Source: Amphimedon queenslandica
Lineage: Eukaryota; Porifera; Demospongiae; Haplosclerida; Niphatidae
Assembly (NCBI RefSeq): GCF_000090795.2
Contig: NW_003546292.1
Coordinates: forward strand, 209,030 to 262,114
Length of the DNA stretch: 53,085 nucleotides
Direction of reading: 5' to 3'
The notes beneath the pieces were generated by a model, which was not told where the DNA came from, did no database searches, and saw nothing but the letters and a program-made list of their open reading frames with translations. Shown in pieces: positions 38,092-51,178 of the stretch. The first letter of the stretch is position 1, and the number at the start of each line of letters is the position of its first letter. The translations under genes were made by a program, and so were the position numbers.

Positions 38092-40471
38092 GGATGTGGA
38101 AATTACAATATCATTTTGTACTGACTTGATGTGGGGCTCCTGCTGGTATAAAGATGGCATCTCCTTTGCATTGAGCTATAGTCCAACCTTTCACTCCTTC
38201 CTCTTCCCAAAGCTTCTGTCTAATCTCAGCATCCATATATATCAGCTAGGAAAAGTAAAATAAAGCATAAAACAAGCAGTTATTATTATACAATTTTTTG
38301 AAGTAAATTTAAAAATTACTCAAAAAAATAATTTTAATGAAAATCAGTTCAAACTTATATAACATAGAAGTACAAATATACTACATGCAATAGAAAATGT
38401 ATTTAAAATGAAGATTTATTTTCTAGCAATTTTTACAAAATTCCCTGTACAGGGACTTTGGCCCAATTTTTGATTAACTTTAAAAATTCGTAAAAAATCC
38501 AAATTTAATTGAAATCAGCTCAAACTTTCTACACAACATAAGAACGTGTATATGCATCAGAAAATGTAATAAAAATTGAGAATTCTCTCTTAGTCATTTT
38601 CGGTGAAACTTGGCCAACGACCCTGTACTATGTACTATAGTACAGGGACTTTGGCCCGATTTTTGAGTAACTTCAAAAATTCGTAAAAAATCCAAATTTA
38701 ATTGGAATCAGCTCAAACTTGCTACACAACATAAGTACATGTATATGCATCAGAAAATGTAATAAAAATTGAGAATTCTCTCCTAGCCATTTTTGGTGAA
38801 ACTTGGCCAACGACCCTGTACCTATAGTATAGGGACTTTGGCCCAATTTTTGATTAACTTTAAAAATTCGTAAAAAATCCAATTTTAATTGGAATCAGCT
38901 CAAACTTGCTACACAACATAAGTACATGTATATGCATCAGAAAATGTAATAAAATTGAGGAATTTTCTACTTGTCAATTTTGGTGAAATTTGACAAAATC
39001 CCTGTACTATAGTACAGGGACTTTTGTCCGATTTTGGAGCAACTTTAAAAAATCATAAAAAATCCAAACTTGATCGGAATTAGCTCAAACTTTCTACACA
39101 ACATAAGAACATGTATATGCATCAGAAAATGTAATAAAAATTGAGAATTCTCTCCTAGCCATTTTTGGTGAAACTTGGCCAACGACCCTGTACTATAGTA
39201 TAGGGACTTTGGCCCAATTTTTGAGTAGCTTTAAAAAATTTGTAAAAAATCTAATTTTGATCGGAATCAGCTCAAACTTGATACACAACACAAGTACATA
39301 AATATGCATCAGAAAATGTAATAAAAATGGAGAATTCTATCCTTGCCTTTTTCATAAAATTCCCTGTACAGTATTGTACATGGTCTTTGGGCCAATTTTT
39401 GAGCAACTTAAAAGGTTCGTAAAAAACTGAAATCAGCTCAAATTTTCTATGCATTGTGTGCAGATCACACATGTAAAAGTAAAGTTATAGCTAAGCGGTA
39501 CTGTACGTACATGTAAGTACATGTATATGCATTTTCTCCTGAGACATTTTTGATGAAACACAATGATCAAAAAGCTAAGTTTATAGTCATGTACTATGCA
39601 ATACACTCTAAGCTAATCACTGGAAGGTAGTCTATCAATAATGCTCACCTGATCATGGATAGGATCGGAGCCAGGTTTAGATGATGACATTCCTCTTCTT
39701 TCCATTACTTTCCTCAAGAACTGTCTTATTTTATCGCTGTCTGATGGCGGATATATGTGCCACAAAGCTCCCTAACAAAGAGCAATATGATGAAGATATA
39801 AAGAGAATAATTTATTTTTTGCAACTTACAATTTCTTTTGATTGTTTAAGAAAGCCAACAGTTGCCTGGCATGTCTCCCTCTCAACAGTTTCATATAGTT
39901 CATCTGAAAAAAGGAGTCAGAATTCAGTAAAATCACACTTTGGTACAAAATTACAAATTCATATATAAATAACAGTAGCATTATTTTGAATATTAAATAC
40001 ATGTATAGAACTATAGATATAGATGAAGTGGGAAGTCTTCACTATACAGCCATTTTAGACTTTTAGTGCAATCAATTGATATGCAGCAAATGTAGCAGTT
40101 AAATATTTTATATGTACATGTACATAGTAATAAATGCATTGAAAATTGAGTGTGTGATTTATAAAGGAACCTTTCTCATTGGGTTTGTCAGTATCAGTAC
40201 AATAGACCATCACATTAACAGCATCAGAGACATCAAGGTGAAGATTAGTGGTACCACAACCGGCCAATGTACTTGTTCCTAACAATTAATAAAAATTAAT
40301 AATAAAAATATAACTACATGTACAGGTAACTCTTCCTCTCTATCAATACAATAATAATAATAATAAAATTAATAAAAATAAAAAATAAATAATAATAAGA
40401 TTAAAAAAAATTAATTAAAAATTTTTCTATAAAATTAATTATTCTTTTTGTCTGACAATAATAATAATAAC

Positions 40472-40519
<48 letters not shown>

Positions 40520-42491
40520 TTAATAATAAAATCAAAAAAATAAAACATCAAAAAATTTAAAAAAAAAACAAAATAAAATTTAAATTTAAAAATAAACTAA
40601 TAAATAAATAAATTTATAAAACAAAAGCTCCTTCTGTTTGCTTACCATAAGCATTGTACATCTTTGGTCCGAGGTCAGGTTTGACAAAGAAGTCAGGAAG
40701 ACTTGAGGTGAGGTTCAGTTTACCATCCCTCCTTGTATAATCAGGCAATGGCAGTGCTTGTACCAAATCATGAAACCTGTAAAATAATTAGTATTATAAT
40801 CATACAACAAGATTATACTATACAACTGATACAATAGCATTATAAAAATGCAACAATAAAGCAGCAATACAATTGATATAAAATGTATCACTGTTAGGCT
40901 AATAAGTCAATGAGAGGGAGTGATGCCTTACCTTTGTGGTAATTTGTCAGAGAAATCTTCCCCAGTCGGCCAGTCTTTGAGTTTCAATAAACGAGGACAG
41001 TTACTAACAGGATCTTGCAAACGGCCTAACAGAAATGAGACAAACAGTTTCTCACTTCTCTATTTTATACTCTCTCTCTCTCTCTCTCCCTCCCTCCCTC
41101 CCTCCCTCCCTCCCTCCCTCCCTCCCTCCCTCCCTCCCTCCCTCCCTCCCTCCCTCCCCCTCTCTCTCTCTCTCTCTCCCTTATATCTTACAGTGTATGT
41201 CATCAAATCCGCCCCAAAACGCTTTACTAGGCACTTGTGGCATTATCAGTCCAGTCCTACAGTCCACCAGGTCAGCCGGCTCCTCACCTACACACAATAA
41301 TAAACCAATGATAACAACATCCAGTAAAAGATAAAAGTATGTACAATCATACATATATTGACATTTCAGTAGGATATGACATCACAGTACTACATACAAT
41401 AAATTTGTTCATGGAATGAATTAGGACTTAGGACGTAAAATAGTAATGCATTTAAATTATATAGTGCACGTGTATAATATGTATGTACATGTACATGTAG
41501 ATCTGTACATTGTACATGTGTATTTATTACCAAAGTCCTGTAGGAATGAGTTAGGAGTCCATATCTCTTTATTAAGATACTTATCAATACCTGCTACCAC
41601 CACTGGCCTACTCCTGTGCCATGCCCACTATTAATTAATACATAAAAATTTAGTGGGTAGCCCATTAAAAATTTACCTGGAAGGCGGTTATGTTGCTAAG
41701 GTGGGTGGCATCAAGAAGATATAGTATGTCACCATCGCATAGCCACAAGTGTGGAGCATCAACTAAAAATAAAATACATGAAATATAATAATAATAATAA
41801 TGACCTTGCTAAGACCAATTATAACAGTGATTAATTAATTTATGATAAAATTGGTAGGTAAGCTTGTCATCATAACCACAACAAATAAAATTATAAATGA
41901 AATAAATAAAATTATAAATGAAATAAATAAAACTATAAATGAAATAAATAAAACTATAAATGGGTAATTATCATACTTTTAGGTGGCAGACTGAAGTCGT
42001 CAGTGTCATTGCTGCAGGAGTGAGGTAGCTCCAGTATGGGCTCAAGTACTGAAGGACGGTCCAGGGAAGAGGAGGCAGCGGGGGAGGAGGAGGAGGAAGG
42101 CTCACCGATCGTCTTAATAGCATCAACACTAAAGGGTTTCCTATGGGATGAGGATAACAGGAAATATGGGGCATTAATAGATACATAGATGGTATAAAAT
42201 TTGTATCATTTTATTGTACCCTACACACAGGGTTTCCCACAAAGCATGCTGTTAAATCTTAAGCAAAAAGGCATGCTTCAAGAGGTGAATAGCCATATAC
42301 ATGTAATAAGATATAAAGTAACTTTAGAATAAATAAACATGTGAAGAAAGAGTTACCTGGGTTGTTCTTGAGTGCTGACTGTTAATTTGCTTAATAAAGA
42401 GAGGAGTCTGGAGACAGGGGGAGGAGTTGCTATAGAGATACTGTTACTGCGACAAATCTGAAATAACTGACAGAGAACATCAGACAAAACT

Positions 42492-42557
<66 letters not shown>

Positions 42558-43934
42558 AAATAAAGGTACAATTACATGTAGACTGGGATTATTTTATTGT
42601 GATTGACAAACAAGGTTCACTACAAGAACTAAGAACTAATAATGATGATGATGATTTTTTAATAATAATAATAATAATGATGATGATATTAATAATAAAT
42701 TATCATACCATTTCCAGGAATAATCTGAGAGAGCAATAGCTGATATGGAGTGTGTGATACTTGATTAACAGTACATAATGGCCAGGGAGTCTGCCATGAG
42801 CTCATAGCCTCAGAACCTAAAGAAGGCAAATAACAATAGATCAATGTAGGAATAATGTAAGGGCCCACTGTATAGGGTCCCATTAGAAAGAGATTAGATG
42901 AAACATAAGATGAAGAAACTCGGTGAATACTGTATAGCGGGAAATTTTGGAGGGAGTAAAATTAGGCGAATTGCTAAATTTTGGGTAATTGGCGGGTTTT
43001 AATTTGGCAAACTGTATTTTTAAAAGTTTGAGCTGATTCCAATAAAAAAATTTTTTGAGTACGACCATTTAAAAATGGGACAATTTTTGAAAAATATGCA
43101 AGGCCCATGGTTTTTTCCAAAAAATTGCTCCAAAATCACTCCCAATTTTTATTACATTTCCTGGTGCATATTGATGTCCTTATGCTGTGTAGAAAGTTTA
43201 AGCTGATTCCGTTAAGCAATTTTCAAGTTATGACTATTTTAAAGTTCACCGATACTAATTAACCATGCAGTGATGATTACAAGTGCAAAGTGTCACCCAC
43301 CAATGCAACTATTGATACACAACATTACATCAATGTAAACAGAAAAAAGACGCCAACTAATGAAAGAATAACATTTCTCGTCACCAACCCACCCACACAC
43401 AACTACACGCAAAAATAATAAAAAATCACTGTGAACAAACAATTAAGCTAGGTCACTACATTGCAATAAAGATACATGTACATTATGCGTGCATAGGAAA
43501 AAGAGGTGGTTGGAGACTAATATTGTTCCTTTTAAAATTATGTACATTATACTAGTAGACTACAATATCATGCTTTATGTATGGCTATTAGTATTTGGTC
43601 TAAGTGATGAACTGGTTGGTTCATTTGTGGTTGCCCCGACCACCCCCAACCACCATAGGCAGGACTATGCATGTACACAATAAAGAGCTAGGGTACTTGT
43701 ACTATGTACATGTACGTGTACATACATGCTTACCATTGTGTGATATACAAGCCACTTGGAAACAAGCAGGACATATTGAGAAACCACAGTGCTGACAGAC
43801 CCAGTGGAGATTAAATATCGTAGTGTCACATGTGTCACATAACTCCCTCACACCTTTCACAGCACACTTCCATATAGGGAAAGCTGATGGAGGGAGAGAG
43901 AGGGAGAGGGAGAGAGGGAGAGGGAAAGAGAGAG

Positions 43935-43994
<60 letters not shown>

Positions 43995-44496
43995 CATAGT
44001 GTATAAGGTCAAGGTATACAATAATAATTTTCAGGTCAGATTTTGGCATAATTGACATCCAATATGAATATCAACAGGACAAAGAGAAGGAATACTGGAG
44101 GATATCATGTATCATAAATAAAGTGCATAGTGTGTAACATCAAGTATCGAGTGTGTGTGTGTACATGCAATACTGCTTATACTGTACAAGTACATGTATA
44201 TACATTGAAGTTGCTTACTGTCAGTGTCGGATATGGTTCTGGCTTCCTCTGCAATGATTGCAATAAAGTTCTTGACAATCCTTGATAGTACGTATAACCC
44301 AGTGTGTGTGTTCAATCCACTATAACCTAATGATTTCACAATACATGTATATTTAATAGGATATAAGTATTATAATGGCTGACCAGTCTTTAGTGGAGTC
44401 CAGGGTACCAGATCCTCTGCTTTTGCATCACTAAAAGTAGCAAAACCTTCAACATACAAACTACCTTCATCTTTATTGATCACTCTTAGCCTACAA

Positions 44497-44540
<44 letters not shown>

Positions 44541-47500
44541 GTGAAGAGAAGTGTAATTGAAAGAATGATAATAAAATGAGTCCTTTACTTCCTAAACTCT
44601 AAGAACCGGCAGTATCTTGATGATGGATAGTCTCCTGATACATTAGAACACTCAATACAACGTGATATACCGTGATACGCCTGACAGAAACCATTCTATA
44701 AAGAAGATAAAACATATAAATAATAGCAATATTTATGAGTACTTCCTCCCTCCAAAAATTATAAGGCTGGTTTTACAGTTTACACAAGTACATGAGTGTT
44801 AACCACATTGTGTGCAACCCATGAGAGCTTTTACAATTAACTGAGTATAAAAATGATACTTGGCAGTGTAATCTCTCTAAAAGAATCTTTCTGACTTTCT
44901 CATACAAAATTTTTGAATGGGGTTAATATACCCCTACTACTATAGTACCATTCAACATTACAGGCTCCCTCCCTCCTCTCTCTCTCTTCCTCTACCTGAA
45001 AGAAAATGCTTCCATTCTCATATCGGCTGAGGTCCACAGTGACGAGGATGATCTTCCCAGTGACTCCTTTGATCATGTTCTTCTTACCGGTCCCAGGCTT
45101 GCGGCCTCTTTTAGCAGGAGTACGGACTTTATCAGCTTTCCACTGGAGGACCTCTGGAGTAATGGAGAGGAGAGAAAGAGAGGAATGGAAGAGAAAGAAA
45201 AGGAACAGATAATAGGATTAAAAAGAAGATATACATGTATAGTATCATGATTGTCAGCGTTTCATACAGGACTAAATTCTTAAGGGGGCGAGACAATTAA
45301 AACTTGACAATAACGTGCTATAGTTTTAGAACTTGTATTTGTCATTCTGGACATACATATTGTACATGCATCAAGCAAAAGCTGATTTTGATGGTGCAGG
45401 CACGAGGACTACAAATTAAGATTTGTTGATTTCAAATTGTGTGCTTTTACAATGAACAGCAAGTTACAAAATGTACATCTAATTCCAGCAAAATATCAAC
45501 ATTTTTAGGGAGAGTGGCACTAAGGAATTCCCCCTGTATACAACCGTACAAGTACATGTAAAATTGTATTTGAAATAATAATATTCTATTCCCTATCATA
45601 CCTTCCTTAGTTCTTCTTTTGCTTCTCTTGATCAATCCCATTTCTCTTAACTCTTTCCTGCGTTGTTTTTCATCGTCAGTAAGGCGTGGCCGGCCCCGCC
45701 CTCTCTTTCCCTGGCTCCCCATGTGGATGACAACCTCGCGGTTACTGATTCGTGTTTTTTCTCCGGAGCCACGTCTGTTGACTTCAGAGTGAATGTCAGT
45801 GAGGGACGAGGAGAAGGTAAGTTGGGGTTTTGAGGCTTCGTCCTCTTCCCCCATGTGCTGGTTCACAATACAGTCTATGTTGATCTACAATTTAAAACAA
45901 TAAATTAATTAATCATAACAAGTAAGCTAGCAATGTCAGTAAAGAAAGTTTGAGCTGATTTTGATCAAAATTAGATTTTTATACATTTTTAAAATTGCTC
46001 TAAAATCGGGCTAAAGACCATGTACTATAGTACAGGGTATTTAGCCAAATTTTGCCAAAAATGACTAGGAGAGAATTCTCCATTTTCATTGCATTTTCTG
46101 ATGCATATACATGTTTCTATATTGCGTAGAAAGTTTGAGGTGATTCTGATCTAAATTGGATTTTTCATAAATTTTTGAAGTTGCTTAAAAAACAACAAGC
46201 AAGTTCTAGCTCACATATTAATATCATATTGATATACAAATTATGATATTAATCTTTGGGAGGTATGCGGCTAAATGGACAGTTCAAAGATGTAAGTTAA
46301 TTAGTATCTTACTTCACTTCCTTGATCCAACTTCAGAGACTCCTCAGTTTCCGAACAAGGCGACACAATACGAGGAGATGATGCAACATGTACCGGTACC
46401 GGAGGATGCTGCGACTCCACCCCCTCGTTAACGTACGGGATATTGAGAGCGGAGAGGAGACCGTCCTCGGAGAGTCCATCAAATATGTTAGGCTTGTGGT
46501 CCTGATAGTCAGGATGGTGACCCACTGGGAGCTTATTAGGAGGACCAATAGCATTCTATGATAGAAGGAATGGGGGAAAAGCATATACATGTGTACAATG
46601 TACAGCTATAATAGCTCATGGTATTTCTCAGAAATTGGCATAATATTAGGGTAATGCAGGAATTTTAGGTTATAGTGAGGGATGAATCAGATTTTTCAAT
46701 GAAAATATTAAGCACCATGCAGTGTAGACTTTCAATTTAAATGTTACTGTTTCAATAATAATTGTAAAAGTGCATGCAGTTATATTTAAAGTGAGGCTTT
46801 TTGATACTAGAGGGGGGTAGGGGGCCTAGGGGGCTAAGGGGGCAAATTGACTTTTAAATGTATATTTTTAAGATGCATGACCATTATGATGACAGTGGGA
46901 GAGAAGAATGTAGTACAAGTAAAGAGTGAGAAAGAGGAAATGGTAATTTATATAAATTTTGCTAATGAGGCTAAACCACGCTGAGTAAACTGAACAAAAG
47001 AGCAGTCCTTTCATGTGGTTAGAAAAAATAACAAAAACCAGGAAAGAAGGCAAGAAGGCGTGACTCACATGAACATAAGGAGGAGGACTCCCGAGCCCCA
47101 TGGTAACGTCAGGAGTGCTGGTGTAGTTCTCATGGAGGACATGGAGCGATGAAGCATGATGGAGGGAGGGAAGGGATCCCAACTCGTGGGGTATGTGCGA
47201 CAAGGAGTGAGAACGGATCAACTGGGATTGGAGGTTATTGGAAGGAGGAGGAGAGTCTGTGATGGACGTCTCGCGGGATATTATCGACTGTATGAGATCA
47301 AGGTCATCCTCTTCCTACATAAAATATAAAAATAACAATCATAATAATAACACACACTTAATTAAGAGCGCACGTTACAATTATAAAATATAACCCATTT
47401 ATACACATAATTGAACATGACTACATGTAGTATAGTATAGGGATGCAATGTAGTACAATATGCTGTAGTACAATTAATGGGATACAAATAATTGTATACA

Positions 47501-50500
47501 TTATCCATGGTTGCTTCATACATCCCAGTTTCTAAAATCCTGTGGTAAGACAAATATTTCTCTGATCTGGACCACATGCATGTGTCTTCACACACACACA
47601 ATATACATTTGTACATTAGTGACGCGAAATTTACAACCATACACACACACCACTGTAAAGTAAAGAAACCACACCAAGAAAAATTAGTAAAATAATTTCC
47701 ATGCCTTTGTACTCTATTGCATATGCCAAATTGCCAATAAACCACATAAGCACACATAGACAGCTATAGGATGGACACTAAGGACAAGAGAACAGACATA
47801 TGTAACCAAAGGCTAGCCAGCAATAACCTACAAAGAGGACCTGTCATTCAGCTCAGCACATGAGTTAAGGTCACTACTTGGTCAAAAGGAAAGGGCAGCC
47901 ACAATAAGTCAATAATGATACCACAAGTATAGGAGAGAGAGAGAGAGCAGCTGTGTTTGTATGCACTGGGCGAACCTCAACATCATCCTGTGCTAACCAG
48001 ACAACAGACACTGTAAATATTCCATTAGCAAGAAGGAAGAGGGGAGGGAGGAGAACAGAAAATGCAGAAACTGTACTAAATAATGTTCACTTTGATCTAA
48101 CCATATCCTACTAGCTGTTTACAAGGAGAGTGGTCATATCATTAGCTCATGAGACTAGAGGAAGTGTCTAGCTAGTAGTGCACTGTGTGTCAGGTCATAT
48201 ATGAAAAGTATATGCCACACATACCCTCTAGCATATGCACTGGCATTATCAACCAGACATATGTACCGCTACATATTGAGCTTGCAGGTATGTGCGGTTG
48301 TGTAGATTTACATGTACATGCATTCATACACACTGTAGTTACTGCAGTAGACTAGTACAAATACATTTACATGTACATGATTAGATCTATGTACATCGAT
48401 GTACATGCATTCATACACACTGTAGTTACTGCAGTAGACAAGTAAAATACATGTACATGTACATGACTACATTTATGTACATCAGTACATGTACATTTAT
48501 GTTCAATGTACTACATGACTAGAAACAGGGTTAGGGTACAGTGCATGAGTACAAAGTCCTTACAGTCTCATTGACACTGCTGTCCTGTTTAACGGAGGAC
48601 TGAGGCTTGAGGAATAAAGAAGGCTGTGATATGCTTCGGGAGAGGGTTCTGTTGGGAGGGAAATCACAGGGTTCCTCCTGCTGGGGTATTGGAGGCAATA
48701 GAGTATTCTCAGCAAACCTGGGGAGAGAGAGAGGGAGAGAGAGAGGAGGGGAGAGAGAGAGAGGAGGGGAGAGAGAGAGGAGGGGAGAGAGAGATTGAAG
48801 TGAAGAAGTGTTACAGTACAGTAATACTCCATACCTAGTTCTCTTTGGTCCTCTTCCACCAGTCAATGGTACAGCATGGCTCCTACGTCTATTAGCTAAA
48901 TCTCTATTAATAAAAAACCAATAAATAATTAACACACACACACACACACATGCAGTTTATGTAAGTAATATGCATGCACATAAAGTACATGTACAGTATT
49001 ATATAGCTGGACAGTGAATGTGTGTGTGTGTCTCAATTGATGTGTGTGAATGGCTCCATGAGTGAGTGAACACGAGTATGAATGTAATGTGGACAATAAT
49101 AACAAAATCATAGGCCCATTACTGGATTAGCTATCATAACATTGTTAATAAATAATTTCAAACTTCTCATACCAGAGGAGCTTTAATAGCCTGACACTTG
49201 ACAAACTGGAAGCATTTGAACTATAATTGTTTAACCCTTTGGTACAGCTTCTATACTTTTGAGCTTATAAAAATGAATTTTAAGTTATCATGACGGTATA
49301 ATGATTTTATAATGAAGAAGCAATGCTTGCTATTCAAGGAGGAAGCATACTTAGCAATTGTTTAAGGAAAACATGAACCTTTGATCTATCATAAGTGATT
49401 CTGAAGCATTTTCTACAATGCACAAAGTCAGTTAGAATATAATGATGGAGTCTACATGTACATATACATGTATACATGTACATGAATAATAACGAAGTAA
49501 AGGGAGCTTCATAGTTTACACATTACTATGCTCAGGAGAATCTATACAAGGCTTGATCCTTAAAATAATATTATAATTATTTATTATTAAAATGTGATAG
49601 GAGACTCCAAGACTGTTGATAGTCAAAAGTTCAATCTCACCATCATAAATATTTAGACACCCTAGGAAAGCTGTATGCAAATAATAATTAGTCAAAAATG
49701 AGATGTATAGGTGTTGTAGGTAAATACATTAATACTTTCCCAATACAAACATACGCATACAAGCAGCCATAAAAGTGAACAAACGTGTCATTGGTGCATG
49801 GACACAAAGCATATCTCCAGACCATAAAATATAAATAATATTCTCTAGTAGTTACACAACTGACCTCTGTGTCTGAGACAAGAGCCTAAGGTTTCCGAGA
49901 CTCTTTGATCTCTCGTGACGATAGAGCGGGTCCAGATAATTAGAGAAGTGTGTGGGCGGTTGAGAAGGAGGACCAAGAGGAGAATTCATAGCAATATTAG
50001 AATAAGAGCCGCTGGGGGTGTACGGGTGGTGACTGACGCTCCCTCCTAAGTGATGAGGAGGAGGCGTGTCAAAATGTTGTGGGACATGAAGAGCCGGCTC
50101 CGACTGCATGAGGGAGAGATTGTGAGTGACTGGCCCCCGGGGGGCATGGTTGTTCCCGTAGTAGCCCCCAGGGTGCTGTAGAGGGGTCTGGGATGAATTT
50201 GGGAGCAGTAAATTATCAGGATACCAGGCAGTGCCAGTAGTGGACACCTGCAGGGAGAGAGAAGAAAGGAAGGATAGATAGATAGACAGATGAATAAGAT
50301 AAAGGAGAGATTGAGAAGCTAGTGCATGTACATACTTGTATATTCCTAACTCTAATTGGCAACGAACTATTTATCTGAACAGACATGTACGTGTATATTT
50401 GGATGTGGATCCATAGGACTGTTCCATTTAATTACCATAAACTGCCAAAAAATAAACCAGCCAAAATAGTAACTGGAGGGGGAGGGAGCTAGGGCAAATA

Positions 50501-51129
50501 AAGTACAGTACTTGCCAATTACAATGTACCTACATGCATACACCAGACTTGTGCTACACTGTACACGTAAGTGTGTGTATATTACAGTACCTGTTGGACT
50601 TGAGGAGGTGCTGGGGGAGGTATGGACATTAATATAACCTCCACAAGATAAGGATTAACAGTATGGACCATGTGGTGTACATCTTCAACTGTTAGTTCCT
50701 TTAAAAATACAAAAAATTATTTAAACACGTGCTCTCCTACTGTCTTCCTCTATTCTTTGGCCTCTCCTTTCTGCAACTCTCTATTGCCTCCATTCTCCTC
50801 CCTCTCTCTCTCTCTCTCTCTCTCTCCCCTCTCTCCATTCTCCTCTCTCTCTCTCTCCCCCTCTCTCCTATTCTCACTCTTGTTTGCAAATTGTGGCTCA
50901 TAACAGTTCCAGTAATCCATGACAAGTGTTGTTGAACACTGCAGATCCTCACCCTTTGTCCAGACAAATTACCGCCTACACCAAAAAAGAAAAGAGAAAA
51001 ACAAAAATAAAGGAGTGTATGAGTATGAGTGTGATAGAGATTGGGGGAGGGAAAGGGGGAGGAAAAGTAAAAGAGATGGTGAGTGGATAAGAATAATCTA
51101 GTAACATAATACCTGCAATAATCATGCAT

Positions 51130-51178
<49 letters not shown>

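Noticed and set aside
40920-41334. Ser/Pro-rich open frames at the CCCT microsatellite
   Set aside because: Simple-sequence artefact on the strand opposite KDM3.
47362-47757. 131-codon Cys/Tyr-rich minus-strand open frame in a KDM3 intron
   Set aside because: No recognisable motif, AT-rich composition typical of introns, no acceptor or donor needed by the in-phase KDM3 model.
48607-48838. Arg/Glu/Gly-rich open frames opposite KDM3
   Set aside because: GA microsatellite translated antisense to a real KDM3 exon.
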